From Arthrobacter crystallopoietes (lineage in GTDB: Bacteria; Actinomycetota; Actinomycetes; Actinomycetales; Micrococcaceae): a DNA stretch of 64,000 nucleotides. Positions 1 through 8,923 of this stretch are shown one piece after another. The DNA is taken from positions 3,038,001-3,102,000 of the forward strand of contig NZ_CP072014.1 in NCBI RefSeq assembly GCF_017603825.1, read 5' to 3'. The notes under the pieces are model-generated. The model was not told where the DNA came from, ran no database searches, and was given only the letters and a program-made list of their open reading frames with translations. Within the stretch, counting starts at the first letter, position 1. Every line of letters begins with the position of its first letter. Made by a program: the position numbers and the translations under genes.

Positions 1-1
1 G

Positions 2-145
2 ACCACTGTCGCGGACTACCGCGGACTGTGGGGCAGGAAGCCCAACGCCCGGATTGTTTCGTGGAACGATCCGGAGGCTACTTTCCGGGAGGTGCTCGGC
101 TCCATCGGAGCGCTGGCCCGGCGGCTGGATCCTGCCGTCGGGTAG
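2..145 (+). CDS. C-terminal end of a probable nucleoside hydrolase (truncated by window edge)
   Basis: An open frame enters from the left edge and stops at TAG 143-145, giving the last 47 residues of a protein. They contain T-V-A-D-Y-R-G followed by a G-R-K-P-N-A-R-I-V segment and a D-P-E-A-T-F helix. This resembles the closing segment of inosine/uridine-type nucleoside hydrolases, which split ribonucleosides into base and ribose. None of the catalytic Asp residues of that family lie in the visible part, so the call rests on tail similarity only. The gene ends 88 bases before an ECF importer on the same strand, so a salvage role (hydrolase plus base or nucleoside uptake) is possible but inferred. 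Confidence 0.45.
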   Translation, partial: TTVADYRGLWGRKPNARIVSWNDPEATFREVLGSIGALARRLDPAVG

Positions 146-233
146 TTGCCCGCTGGATTCGCTAGACTGGGTGACCGGGTCGAGGTGACATAGGCCCAAT
201 CCCATCAGTTTTTTCCAGCACTGAGGAATCTCT

Positions 234-1031
234 ATGTCCACGTCCCTGACGCTGCCCTCGAACGCCGGCAGCACCTCCCTGCGCTCCCGAATCCTGCCGC
301 TGCTCGGCGCGGCTGTTATTGCCGCCACCTACCTGATGCTGGTCCTGCTCCAGCCGGTGGAAGCGGCCGCCGGCCTGTCCAGCTGGCCCGCCGTCACCGC
401 CTTCGCCGGCTATCTTGCCGGTGCCATCCTGCTGCTGGTCGGCGTCCTGCCGCAGCTGCCGCCCTCGGCGGTGGCCATCATCCCGGTAGGTCTTGCCCTA
501 AACATTGTCCTGGGCCAGTTTGTGGGCAGCACGCTGGTGCCGCTCTACCTGGATTCCATCGGCACCGTCCTGGTGGGTCTGCTGGCCGGCCGTTCAGCCG
601 GCGCCGCCACCGGTGTGCTGGGGTCGCTCGTCTGGTCCCTCTTCAACCCCACGGTGCTGCCCTTTGCCGCTGGCGCCGCGGCCATCGGCTTCCTCGCGGG
701 GACCGCTGGCCGGCTCGGTGTCCTGCGGCGCGTCTACTGGGCGCCGGTGGCAGGTTTCCTGACCGGGGTCGTCGCCGCGGTGCTGTCCGCACCCGTGGCC
801 GCCTTCGTCTACGGCGGCACCTCCGGCGCCGCGACCGGCGCCCTGGTGGCCATGTTCCGCGCCATGGGGGACGGACTCCTGGCTTCCATCACCAAACAGG
901 CATTGATTTCCGATCCGGCCGACAAGGCACTGGCCTTCCTCGTGGCGGCGCTGCTGGTGGCGGCCCTCCCACGACGGATCCGCCTGCAGTTCCCGCAGGT
1001 GCAGCGTCAGGCGTCCCGGCCCGGCGAATAG
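234..1031 (+). CDS. ECF transporter substrate-binding membrane subunit (S component)
   Basis: A very hydrophobic 265-residue protein with about six membrane segments, beginning near residue 22, and a short basic tail. The L-Y-L-D-S-I-G-T segment followed by a small-residue-rich helix and N-P-T-V-L-P-F-A-A is typical of integral-membrane S components, which bind the vitamin or nutrient and dock on the EcfT-EcfA module. The next two genes are that module, 8 bases downstream and then overlapping by 1 base, so a three-gene operon is clear. The substrate cannot be read from the sequence; the preceding nucleoside hydrolase tail hints at a nucleobase-related compound. The ATG at 234 follows a GAGG motif. 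A TAGACT box at 163-168 could be a -10 element, but no -35 was recognised. Confidence 0.8.
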   Translation: MSTSLTLPSNAGSTSLRSRILPLLGAAVIAATYLMLVLLQPVEAAAGLSSWPAVTAFAGYLAGAILLLVGVLPQLPPSAVAIIPVGLALNIVLGQFVGSTLVPLYLDSIGTVLVGLLAGRSAGAATGVLGSLVWSLFNPTVLPFAAGAAAIGFLAGTAGRLGVLRRVYWAPVAGFLTGVVAAVLSAPVAAFVYGGTSGAATGALVAMFRAMGDGLLASITKQALISDPADKALAFLVAALLVAALPRRIRLQFPQVQRQASRPGE

Positions 1032-1039
1032 CGCAACGC

Positions 1040-1780
1040 ATGATCCGGCTTCATCCTTTCACCGGGCTCGCCCTGGCCGCCGCAGCCGCGCTGCTTACGT
1101 TGGGTGCGGACCGTTGGTGGCTGAGCCTGACCGTCACCAGCATGGCCGTCTGCCTGGCTGCCCTCGCGGGGACGGCCGCCCGGCTGATGCTCACGGCAGG
1201 GGCGGTGCTGGCTCCACTTTGGCTTTCGCAGCTGATGGTCCACGCGTTGTTCGATCCCGCCGGCAGCGAGGTGCTCTTCGCCGGCGGCCCCCTCCGGCTG
1301 ACGCTCGAAGGACTGACGACGGCGGGCAGCCTGGGTCTGCGGACGGCGGCCTTCGTCTCGGTGTTCCTGTTGTATTCGCTGAGCGTTGACCGCGTCGAAC
1401 TGGTCCGCGCGATCGACGCGGCCCGCGTCCCTGCGCAGCTGGGCTACATTGTTGCAGCGACGCTGGCGCTGGTCCCGGCCACGGCCGAAAGAGCCCGGGC
1501 CATCGCCCAGGCGCAAGCCGTGCGAGGGGCCGGCGAGGGCAGCGGCCCGGCCGGCTGGCTGCGCAGGAAACGGCTGCTCGCGGTTCCCCTGGTGCTGTCC
1601 AGCATTCAGGATGCCACCGAGCGCTCCGTGCAACTGCAGTTGAGGGGTTTTGCCGGCGGCTCCGGCCGGACGCAGCTTCACCCGGTCCCGGCCAGGACGT
1701 GGGAGAAACCCTTCGGGCTCCTGGTGCTGTGCCTGGCCGCGGCAGCGGCGGTGTTCCTGGCTAGCCAGGGAGGCCGCTGA
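1040..1780 (+). CDS. ecfT: ECF transporter transmembrane coupling subunit EcfT
   Basis: A 246-residue membrane protein that links the S component to the ATPases. It shows an N-terminal pair of membrane segments, further segments around residues 50-115, and the cytoplasmic coupling region with two Arg-Gly motifs, A-V-R-G near residue 158 and L-R-G-F near residue 200, spaced as in EcfT proteins (the coupling helices that enter grooves of the ATPases). A last membrane segment sits at the C-terminus. Its stop codon shares one base with the start of the ATPase gene (TGATG), so the two are translationally coupled. Length fits the family (about 220-270). Confidence 0.85.
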   Translation: MIRLHPFTGLALAAAAALLTLGADRWWLSLTVTSMAVCLAALAGTAARLMLTAGAVLAPLWLSQLMVHALFDPAGSEVLFAGGPLRLTLEGLTTAGSLGLRTAAFVSVFLLYSLSVDRVELVRAIDAARVPAQLGYIVAATLALVPATAERARAIAQAQAVRGAGEGSGPAGWLRRKRLLAVPLVLSSIQDATERSVQLQLRGFAGGSGRTQLHPVPARTWEKPFGLLVLCLAAAAAVFLASQGGR

Positions 1781-3366
1781 TGGAGCTGGAGATCCTGGAC
1801 TACCGGTATCCGGGCCACGAGATACCTGCGCTCTCCGGAGTGCGGCTGTCGGTGGCACCCGCCTCCCTGACCCTGGTCGCCGGTGGTTCCGGCAGCGGCA
1901 AGAGCACACTGGCCGGGATCATGGCAGGGTATCTGCCCGGCCGCACCGGCGGGCAGCTGACCGGGTCCATCCGCCTCGCAGGCCAAACCCTCAAGTACGA
2001 CGGCGGCGCGCAGCCTGACGTCGTGGACCTGCGGCAGTGGGTACGGCATGTAGCGCACGTACCCCAGAACGCCCGCTCCTACCTGTCCATGGTGCGTTCC
2101 ACTGTGGAGGAGGAGTTGGCCTTCGGCCTGGAGAATGCGGGTGTGCCCAGAGCTGAGATGGCGGCACGGATCCAGTCCATTGCGGGGCAGTTCGACCTAA
2201 GCCCGTTGTTGCAGCGTGATCCCGCCCGGCTGTCCGGCGGGCAGGAGCGGCTGGTGGCCATTGCCGCAGCGGCCGTTACCGATGCCGGCCTACTGGTGTT
2301 GGATGAACCGCTTGCCGGGTTGGATGAGCCTGCCGCGGACCGGGTGACAGCCGCGGTGAGGTCGCTGCGGGACGCTGGCACCGCCGTCGTTATCCTGACC
2401 TCTGTCCTGGACACGCAGTTTTCTGATGGCGGACAGGCACTGCTGCTGGAGGACGGCCAGAGCGTGGCCGAAGGCATGTCTGCGGTCCGGGAGCGTGCGG
2501 AAGCGGCCGGCGCGGTGGTTCCCGGTGTTTCGACGACGGTCACGTCCGTGGTAGTTCCGACGGGAGGCAGGCCGGCGGAGCAGGGAAGCACAGGCAGCGC
2601 CGTCCTGCGCTACCGGAACGTCGAATTCAGCTACCCCGATCCGGAGTGCAGCCAGCGGCGGGCAAAGCTGTTCCGCCGCCGTCGGGATGTTCCCGGCGGA
2701 GCAGAGCGGGGGCACAAGGGAGGGTTGCTGGACGGCGTCAGCTTTGCGGTGCATCCGGGGGAGTGCGTTGCCCTGACCGGGCCGAACGGTACCGGCAAGA
2801 CGACGCTGCTGAAGATGGCCTTGGGGCTGATGGTCCCTGATAAGGGAACTGTTTTGGTGGCTGGCCGGGACACGGCGGAAGCATCGGTGGGGCAGCTCGC
2901 GAAGACAGCTGGGTTGCTGTTCCAGAACCCGGCGGACCAGCTGTTCGAGCGGTCCGTCTATCATGAAGCCGCTTTTGGCCCACCGGGTTCGCGGCCGAAT
3001 CCGGAAGCCGTCCGGCAGGCGCTGGAAGCCTGCGGCCTGGCCGGACTTGAGGACGAGCACCCGTACGAGCTGTCGGTGTCCCGGCGGCGGCTGGTCGCCT
3101 TAGCGACGGTGCTGGCCCGCCGGCCCGCCCTGCTGGTGCTGGACGAGCCGACGGTTTCCCTGGACGGGCACGGCCGGAAACTGCTGGGCGGGATCCTGGC
3201 GGCGGCGACGGCCGGCGGGGGAGCCGTCCTGCTGTCCACGCACGACAAGGAGTTCGCACGCGCGCATTGCCACCGGGTAGTGCAGCTGGGGCGGCAGCAC
3301 GCGCTTGAGCAAGAAGCTGCCACCATGGAGGGCATCAGCGCTCCGGATGGAACTTCCTTCTGTTGA
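1780..3366 (+). CDS. ecfA: Fused ECF transporter ATPase (EcfA-EcfA' double ABC cassette)
   Basis: A 528-residue protein with two ABC ATPase domains in one chain. The first half has Walker A G-G-S-G-S-G-K-S-T (35-43), signature L-S-G-G-Q near 151 and Walker B L-L-V-L-D-E-P near 171, but the switch-histidine position reads L-T-S-V. The second half has Walker A G-P-N-G-T-G-K-T-T near 332, Walker B L-L-V-L-D-E-P near 451 and an intact S-T-H-D switch near 486, but its signature is degenerate (L-S-V-S-R-R-R). Paired head to tail, one composite ATP site is complete and the other lacks two key elements. Such fusions energise ECF importers. The 3' end overlaps the convergent hydratase/dehydrogenase gene by 32 bases. 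Confidence 0.88.
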   Translation: MELEILDYRYPGHEIPALSGVRLSVAPASLTLVAGGSGSGKSTLAGIMAGYLPGRTGGQLTGSIRLAGQTLKYDGGAQPDVVDLRQWVRHVAHVPQNARSYLSMVRSTVEEELAFGLENAGVPRAEMAARIQSIAGQFDLSPLLQRDPARLSGGQERLVAIAAAAVTDAGLLVLDEPLAGLDEPAADRVTAAVRSLRDAGTAVVILTSVLDTQFSDGGQALLLEDGQSVAEGMSAVRERAEAAGAVVPGVSTTVTSVVVPTGGRPAEQGSTGSAVLRYRNVEFSYPDPECSQRRAKLFRRRRDVPGGAERGHKGGLLDGVSFAVHPGECVALTGPNGTGKTTLLKMALGLMVPDKGTVLVAGRDTAEASVGQLAKTAGLLFQNPADQLFERSVYHEAAFGPPGSRPNPEAVRQALEACGLAGLEDEHPYELSVSRRRLVALATVLARRPALLVLDEPTVSLDGHGRKLLGGILAAATAGGGAVLLSTHDKEFARAHCHRVVQLGRQHALEQEAATMEGISAPDGTSFC

Positions 3367-5464
3367 CCCGCTCAGCTGCTCCCACCTGATCGAGGTAGGG
3401 TGTGATGCCGCCCAAATGCATCGGCCAGCCGGCACCGGTGATCATGCACAAGTCGACGTCCTCGGGGCCGGCCACCACGCCTTCTTCGAGCATGAGGCCG
3501 ATCTCTTCGGCCAGGGCGTCCTGGGTGGCGCGTAGCAGTTCCTCGCTGGTGACCGGATTATTGCCGAACTGCATCAGCTCCAGGGTCTCCACCGGAATGT
3601 GCCTGCTGCCATCCTCGGTTGTCTCCCAAATGGACGCTTTGCCGGCATCGATCAGACGCTGTTGGTTGGCCGAGACATGGAAACGCTCTCCAAAAGCTAC
3701 GTGCAGGGATTCCTGCACGTGCTGGGCCACCGGAAGGCCGACCATGGCCAGGAGCGTGAACGGGGTCATAGGCAGACCCATCGGCCGCAGCGCCTCGTCG
3801 GCGGTCCTGGCGTCCGTTCCTGCGTCGAAAGCCCGGCTGACTTCGCCCATGAGCCGCAGCAGCACACGGTTGACCACGAACGCGGCGGCATCCTGGACCA
3901 GGACCGCAGTCTTCTTCAGCTCTTTGGCCAGCGCGAAAGCGGTTGCCAGGACCGCTTCCTCAGTCTTTGGCGCGCGGACAATTTCCAGCAGCGGCATGAG
4001 CGCCACGGGATTGAAGAAATGGAACCCGACCAGCCGCTCCGGATGCTTCAGGTTTGCGGCCATCTCCGTCACGGACAGGGACGAGGTATTGGTCGCCAGA
4101 ATGCAGTCCGCGGAGACGACTGCTTCTACTTCCGCGAACACCTGCTTTTTCACCGTGAGTTCTTCGAACACTGCTTCAATAACAAAATCCGCGTCGGCGA
4201 AGGCGTCCTTGGTGGCCGAACCCGTGACCAAGGCTTTGGTACGGTTGGCCGCGTCGGCGGACAGGCGCTTCCTGGCGTGCAGCTTGTCTACCTCGGCGTG
4301 GACATACGCCACACCTTTGTCCACCCTGGCCTGGTCAATGTCCGTCAGCACCACCGGCACCTTGAGCTGGCGGGCGAAGAGCAGTGCCAGCTGGCTTGCC
4401 ATGAGCCCGGCACCCACGACGCCGACCTTGGTTACCGGCCGGGCGAGCTTTTTGTCCGGGGCGCCAGCCGGTCGTTTTGACCGCCGCTGGATAAGCTCGA
4501 GGAAAGCGTAGACGGTGTTGCGGAAATGCGTAGTCTGCATCAGGTCGGTCAGGGTTTCCACTTCGGCGGCGGCCGATTCCTGCTGGGTCCAGTCCCTGCC
4601 TTGTTCCAGCAGATCCAGCAGCTTCCCGGGCGCGGGGGATGCGTTGGACGTCTTGGCCTCCACAAAGAGGCGGGCCTCGGCAACCGCGGCGTCCCAGTCG
4701 GCGTCGTCGAAATTGGCTTTGTCGGCTCGACGTTCCTTCACCGCTTGGAGGGCCCGGGCATCGCCGGAAATGATCTTCCCGGCCCAGGCCAGCGACTGCT
4801 CGAGGAAATCTGCGGGTTCGAACAGGACGTCCGCGATGCCCAGTTCGTATGCGGCCGTGCCGTTGAGCATCTTGTTGTTGCTCAGCGCATTTTCGATCAT
4901 GACCTTCACTGCATTCTGCGGGCCGATCAGCCGCGGCAACCTGTACACGCCGCCCCAGCCCGGCACCAGGCCCAGGAACGCTTCCGGCAGGCTGATCCCG
5001 TTGGCGCCGGTGGACACTGTCCGGTAGTGTGCCGCGAGGGCAATTTCAAGACCGCCGCCCATGGCCGCACCGTTGATGAACGCAAAAGTGGGGATGTCCA
5101 TTCCGTTCAGGACGTCGTAGACCTCATGTCCCAGCTGCGCCATCCGGCGGCCGGATCCGGCGTCCTGCAGCGAGCCGACGGCGGACAGATCCGCGCCGGC
5201 CACCAGATAATACGGTTTACCGGTGACCGCTACGGCGTCGATCTCACCTCGGCCGGCGCGTTCGCGCAGTTCTTCCAGCGCGAGGCCGAGTTCGACCAGG
5301 CTGTTGGGGCCGAGGGTGGTGGGTTTTGAATGGTCAAGGTCATTGTCCAGTGTGAGCAGGGCCAGGGTGGCTCCGACGGGCAGGTGCACATCGCGGACGT
5401 AGGAGTGGGTGAGCGTTTCGTCCGAAAAGCGGCGGGCCAGGGCGTGGAAATCGGCGGCGCTCAT
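3335..5464 (-). CDS. fadB: Fatty-acid oxidation multifunctional enzyme (enoyl-CoA hydratase / 3-hydroxyacyl-CoA dehydrogenase)
   Basis: A 709-residue protein that hydrates enoyl-CoA and oxidises 3-hydroxyacyl-CoA with NAD+ in beta-oxidation. The N-terminal crotonase domain shows G-A-D-L-S, the oxyanion segment N-G-A-A-M-G-G-G-L-E and L-P-E-A-F-L-G-L-V-P-G-W-G-G. The middle has the Rossmann motif V-G-V-V-G-A-G-L-M-A, followed by N-T-S-S-L and the H-F-F-N-P motif of 3-hydroxyacyl-CoA dehydrogenases, then a C-terminal dehydrogenase domain. The frame is open further upstream, but the ATG at 5464 is chosen because it forms an ATGA overlap with the thiolase stop and starts at the family's usual N-terminus. 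With the thiolase it forms a two-gene operon carrying three beta-oxidation activities. Confidence 0.9.
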   Translation of the reverse strand: MSAADFHALARRFSDETLTHSYVRDVHLPVGATLALLTLDNDLDHSKPTTLGPNSLVELGLALEELRERAGRGEIDAVAVTGKPYYLVAGADLSAVGSLQDAGSGRRMAQLGHEVYDVLNGMDIPTFAFINGAAMGGGLEIALAAHYRTVSTGANGISLPEAFLGLVPGWGGVYRLPRLIGPQNAVKVMIENALSNNKMLNGTAAYELGIADVLFEPADFLEQSLAWAGKIISGDARALQAVKERRADKANFDDADWDAAVAEARLFVEAKTSNASPAPGKLLDLLEQGRDWTQQESAAAEVETLTDLMQTTHFRNTVYAFLELIQRRSKRPAGAPDKKLARPVTKVGVVGAGLMASQLALLFARQLKVPVVLTDIDQARVDKGVAYVHAEVDKLHARKRLSADAANRTKALVTGSATKDAFADADFVIEAVFEELTVKKQVFAEVEAVVSADCILATNTSSLSVTEMAANLKHPERLVGFHFFNPVALMPLLEIVRAPKTEEAVLATAFALAKELKKTAVLVQDAAAFVVNRVLLRLMGEVSRAFDAGTDARTADEALRPMGLPMTPFTLLAMVGLPVAQHVQESLHVAFGERFHVSANQQRLIDAGKASIWETTEDGSRHIPVETLELMQFGNNPVTSEELLRATQDALAEEIGLMLEEGVVAGPEDVDLCMITGAGWPMHLGGITPYLDQVGAAERVNRRKFHPER

Positions 5465-6732
5465 GCGAGGTCCTTTCCTGCATCGCCGGAAACGGCGGCT
5501 GTTGTGCTGCTGCGCAAGCTGTAGTCCTGGTGGTGCGGGTTCTCCCAGATGACCGCGGCGCCCTCGCCCAGGCCGATACACATGGTGGTCAGTCCGTAGC
5601 GCACGCCAGGATCTTCTTCGAACTGCCGGGCCAACTGCGTCATGAGCCGCACGCCGGAGGATGCCAGCGGGTGGCCGACGGCGATGGCGCCGCCGTATCG
5701 GTTGACGCGGTCATCGTCCTCGGCAATGCCGAAGTGGTCCAGGAAGGAGAGCACTTGGACGGCGAAGGCTTCGTTGATTTCGAACAGGCCGATGTCGCCA
5801 ATATCCAGCCCCGCTTGCTTGAGCGCCTTTTCGGTGGCGGGAACCGGACCAATGCCCATCACTTCGGGCTCGACGCCGGCGAAGGCGAAGGAGGCCAGCC
5901 GCATCCTGGCCGGCAGCCCAAGTTCGGCGGCCGTATCGGCCGATGCCAGCAGCGCCGCCGTGGCGCCGTCGTTCAACCCCGCCGCGTTGCCGGCGGTCAC
6001 CCGGCCATGGGCACGGAACGGCGTGCGCAGTCCGGCCAGCTCCTCGACGGTTGTTTCGGGCCGCGGCGGCTGGTCCGCGGTGTGCAGGTCCCAGCCCTGT
6101 CCCGGCTTTTTGGCAGCCACTGGCACCAGGTCCGGCTGGATCCGGTTGCTCGCATAGGCGTCCGCCAGCTTCCGCTGGCTGGCCGCCGCATACCTGTCGG
6201 CCCGCTCCTTGGTGATCGCGGGGAAGCGGTCGTGCAGGTTTTCCGCAGTGTTCCCCATGTTCAACGCGGCTGGATCCACTAGCCGTTCGGACAGGAACCG
6301 TGGGTTGGGATCGGCGCCCTGGCCCATCGGGTGGTTGCCCATGTGTTCGACACCGCCGGCAATAACGACGTCGTAAGCTCCGAAGGCGATGCCGCTGGCC
6401 GTAGTGGTCACGGCGGTCATGGCCCCGGCGCACATCCGGTCGATGGCGAAGCCCGGGACGCTCTTGGGAAGGCCCGCGAGCAGCGCCGCTGTCCGTCCAA
6501 TGGTCAGGCCCTGGTCCCCGGTCTGGGTTGTGGCGGCGATCGCCACGTCGTCAATCCGGGCGGGAGGCAGGGAGGGATTGCGGCGCAGCAGTTCCCTGAT
6601 GCATTTGACCACCAGATCATCGGCGCGGGTTTCTGCATAGATGCCCTTCCCGCCTGCCTTGCCGAAGGGCGTTCGGACGCCGTCGACGAAGACGACCTCC
6701 CTCAACTGCCGGGCGGGATTCGTAGCGCTCAC
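5461..6732 (-). CDS. fadA: Acetyl-CoA acyltransferase (thiolase)
   Basis: A 423-residue thiolase that cleaves 3-ketoacyl-CoA with CoA in the last step of beta-oxidation. The acyl-accepting Cys lies in I-D-R-M-C-A-G-A-M, the N-E-A-F motif carries active-site residues, G-G-A-I-A-V-G-H-P contains the catalytic His, and M-C-I-G-L-G-E-G holds the second Cys. The frame is open ten codons further up, but the GTG at 6732 has a strong AGAGGAG ribosome site 7 bases before it and gives the expected S-A-T-N-P...V-V-F-V-D-G beginning. It overlaps the downstream hydratase/dehydrogenase start by 4 bases. It could equally serve other degradation pathways that use the same chemistry. Confidence 0.9.
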   Translation of the reverse strand: MSATNPARQLREVVFVDGVRTPFGKAGGKGIYAETRADDLVVKCIRELLRRNPSLPPARIDDVAIAATTQTGDQGLTIGRTAALLAGLPKSVPGFAIDRMCAGAMTAVTTTASGIAFGAYDVVIAGGVEHMGNHPMGQGADPNPRFLSERLVDPAALNMGNTAENLHDRFPAITKERADRYAAASQRKLADAYASNRIQPDLVPVAAKKPGQGWDLHTADQPPRPETTVEELAGLRTPFRAHGRVTAGNAAGLNDGATAALLASADTAAELGLPARMRLASFAFAGVEPEVMGIGPVPATEKALKQAGLDIGDIGLFEINEAFAVQVLSFLDHFGIAEDDDRVNRYGGAIAVGHPLASSGVRLMTQLARQFEEDPGVRYGLTTMCIGLGEGAAVIWENPHHQDYSLRSSTTAAVSGDAGKDLA

Positions 6733-6852
6733 CAAGGAACTCCTCTTTGAGATGTGGAACACAAACAGCTGCCAGCATCATGTTACTCGTGGGTAACATA
6801 AGCGGCAAGCCGCGAAATGTCCTCGGTTCTCGAGAGGTGCGGTGCCGTGCTC

Positions 6853-8199
6853 TCAGCCTTTCCGGGAGCTCGTCTTCGGGTCCGCTTCGTCGGCCTTCGG
6901 CTTGCGTTCGGCCAAAGGTTCGGGGTGCAGGAAAGCCTCGGTTATCACCGGCACGGCCAGCTCGCGTTGCCAGTTTCGTGCGCCCAGTTCCCGAAGGGCT
7001 TCGGCAATGGAACCGGCGTTAACCGGTGTCGGCGGGCGCCAGGCGATCCGGCGTAGATAGTCCGGCGTCAGCAGGTTTTCCACCGGCATCTGCAATTCCT
7101 CCGCCAAGGCGGCCAGCCGGGGCTTTGCCGTCTGAAGCCGCGCTGCGGCGGCCGGATCCTTGTCCGCCCACACACGGGGAGGCGGGGGAGCGTTGGTCGG
7201 CATGTGCAGTTCCGGTAGTTTCTCGAGGCGTCGTGCGGCATCGATGCAGCGCAGCCAGCGGGGAGCCTCGCGCTGGGCGGCGCGGCCGTGGAAGCCGTTG
7301 ACCGCCAGCAGTTGCGGTACCGTTGTCGGCATTGCCTTGGCTGCGGCGACCATCGCCGAATCCGGAATCAGCCGGCCGGGCGCAACGTCGCGTTTTTCGG
7401 CCAGCTGCTCGCGTTCCGTCCAAAGTTCACGCACTGCGGCCAGCTGGCGGCGGTCGCGGATCTGGTGCAGCCCGGACGTGCGCCGCCAGGGGTCCGTCCT
7501 CGGCGCAGCGGGAGGAGCTGCCAGCAATGCCGCGAATTCCTCTTCGGCATAGGGCAGTTTCCCCGACGCTTCCAGGACCGTGACGAGCGCTTCGCGGAGC
7601 TCAACGAGCACTTCAACATCCAGGGCGGCGTAACGCAGCCACGGCTCCGGCAACGGCCTGGTGGACCAGTCCGCTGCTGAATGTTCTTTGGCCAGCGTGA
7701 ATCCCAGCAGGTTCTCCATCACGGCGGCAAGCCCGACGCGTGGCAGGCCGGCCAGCCGGGCAGCGAGCTCGGTGTCGAAGAGCTTGTCCGGCCACATGCC
7801 CAGGGCCGCCAGGCACGGCAGATCCTGAGTGGCAGCGTGCAGGATCCATTCCACCCCGCGCAGCGCGTCGTTGATGACGTCGAGATCATCGAAGGGTTCC
7901 GGATCGATCAGCCAGGTGCCGGCACCTTCGCGGCGCAGCTGCACCAGGAAGGCACGCTGGCCGTATCGGAAGCCCGATGCGCGTTCGGCGTCGACCGCCA
8001 CCGGACCGGAACCTGCCGCGAGAGCCGCGGCGGCACGCTGCAGCCCCGAGGGAGTGGAAATAACTAGCGGCACCCCTTCGCGGGGAGCCGTCAGCTCGAT
8101 CAGCTCGGGAGCGTCCTGCTCCGGTTCGTCTGAGGCGGTTGCTGTGCTGTCTGCACGGCGGGAAGCCGCGGCAGACGAATCCGAAGTCAAAAACGTCAT
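6853..8199 (-). CDS. rnd: Ribonuclease D-type 3'-5' exonuclease with HRDC domain
   Basis: A 448-residue protein of the DEDDy exonuclease family, which trims 3' ends of structured RNAs such as tRNA precursors. All metal-binding positions are visible: Asp70 and Glu72 in V-A-V-D-A-E, Asp126 in the H-A-A-T-Q-D segment, and Tyr190/Asp194 in R-Y-A-A-L-D. A helical HRDC-like nucleic-acid binding region follows (about 235-320), then a second helical domain and a charged tail. The first 40 residues are low-complexity and rich in Ser, Ala and Glu. It is followed on the same strand, upstream, by the DUF3000 gene with a 23-base gap, a pairing common in Actinobacteria. Confidence 0.85.
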   Translation of the reverse strand: MTFLTSDSSAAASRRADSTATASDEPEQDAPELIELTAPREGVPLVISTPSGLQRAAAALAAGSGPVAVDAERASGFRYGQRAFLVQLRREGAGTWLIDPEPFDDLDVINDALRGVEWILHAATQDLPCLAALGMWPDKLFDTELAARLAGLPRVGLAAVMENLLGFTLAKEHSAADWSTRPLPEPWLRYAALDVEVLVELREALVTVLEASGKLPYAEEEFAALLAAPPAAPRTDPWRRTSGLHQIRDRRQLAAVRELWTEREQLAEKRDVAPGRLIPDSAMVAAAKAMPTTVPQLLAVNGFHGRAAQREAPRWLRCIDAARRLEKLPELHMPTNAPPPPRVWADKDPAAAARLQTAKPRLAALAEELQMPVENLLTPDYLRRIAWRPPTPVNAGSIAEALRELGARNWQRELAVPVITEAFLHPEPLAERKPKADEADPKTSSRKG

Positions 8200-8222
8200 G
8201 GTTATACCAGTCTAAGGGCAGG

Positions 8223-8861
8223 TCAGTTCCGGCGCCGGTTAGGAAGGGACGTGACACCCTCGGGTAGGGGCGGCAAACCGGCGAACGTGCACACCATGTC
8301 GGACCATGCTTCCAGATGGGACTGGAGGTCCGCGGAGTCCGGAGTCCACGAGGCCCTGAGTTCAATGTCGATCGCGTCCTGGTTATCCGAAAGCGAACCG
8401 AAGCTTTCGGAAAGGATCCTGGTGGCCGTGCCGCCGGCATTCCGGTACCGGGCGCCGTGATCGTGCAAGGCGTCCACCAGCCAGGTCCACGCCACGGAAC
8501 CGAGCAAGGCATCGTTGCCCATATCGGCGTCGAGCTCCGCGCGGATGTACGTCACGATGCGGAAGGTCCCGTCCCAAACAGCGGAGCCGTCCGGATCATG
8601 CAGCAGGATGAAACGCCCGGTTGCAAGTTCCACGTCTTCGGTCTCCCGGAGGGCGGCGATGACCGGACCATGCGCGGGACGTGGGCCTGCTGCCGACGGC
8701 TGGATGACCTCGGCGCCCAATGCAACGGCGTACGGAGCCAGTCGCGAAGGAGCAGGCAGCTCCGCCAGCTTGAGTTCATTGCGGCAGTTGGCCCGGCGCA
8801 ACGCGGCCAGGGCAGTCAGGAAGTCCGCGGGTGCCGCGGAGAGATCGCCAATCGCACTCAC
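8223..8861 (-). CDS. DUF3000 family protein, function unknown
   Basis: A 212-residue soluble protein matching the actinobacterial DUF3000 family: an N-terminal helical part (P-A-D-F-L-T-A-L-A-A-L-R-R), a central F-I-L-L-H-D-P-D-G-S and V-A-W-T-W-L-V-D-A-L segment, and a C-terminal A-W-S-D-M-V-C-T-F-A-G-L-P-P-L-P-E-G-V motif. No catalytic motif is evident. It lies just upstream of the RNase D gene on the same strand, as in related genomes, so co-transcription and an RNA-linked role are possible but unproven. The start is uncertain: the GTG at 8861 directly abuts a GGGAGG motif with no spacer, and an in-frame stop just upstream rules out an earlier start. Confidence 0.75.
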   Translation of the reverse strand: MSAIGDLSAAPADFLTALAALRRANCRNELKLAELPAPSRLAPYAVALGAEVIQPSAAGPRPAHGPVIAALRETEDVELATGRFILLHDPDGSAVWDGTFRIVTYIRAELDADMGNDALLGSVAWTWLVDALHDHGARYRNAGGTATRILSESFGSLSDNQDAIDIELRASWTPDSADLQSHLEAWSDMVCTFAGLPPLPEGVTSLPNRRRN

Positions 8862-8923
8862 CCTCCCAGATTAAAACTGTGCGTGCTGCCCGGAACGCTA
8901 GGCGCGCCGTTGGTGCCGGATCG

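Noticed and set aside
1007-1909. Long minus-strand open frame opposite ecfT
   Set aside because: It is antisense to a well-supported membrane protein, has Arg/Gly/Gln-rich composition and matches no family.
3335-3366. Frameshift at the 3' end of ecfA
   Set aside because: The 32-base overlap with the convergent gene is consistent with two intact proteins of normal length.
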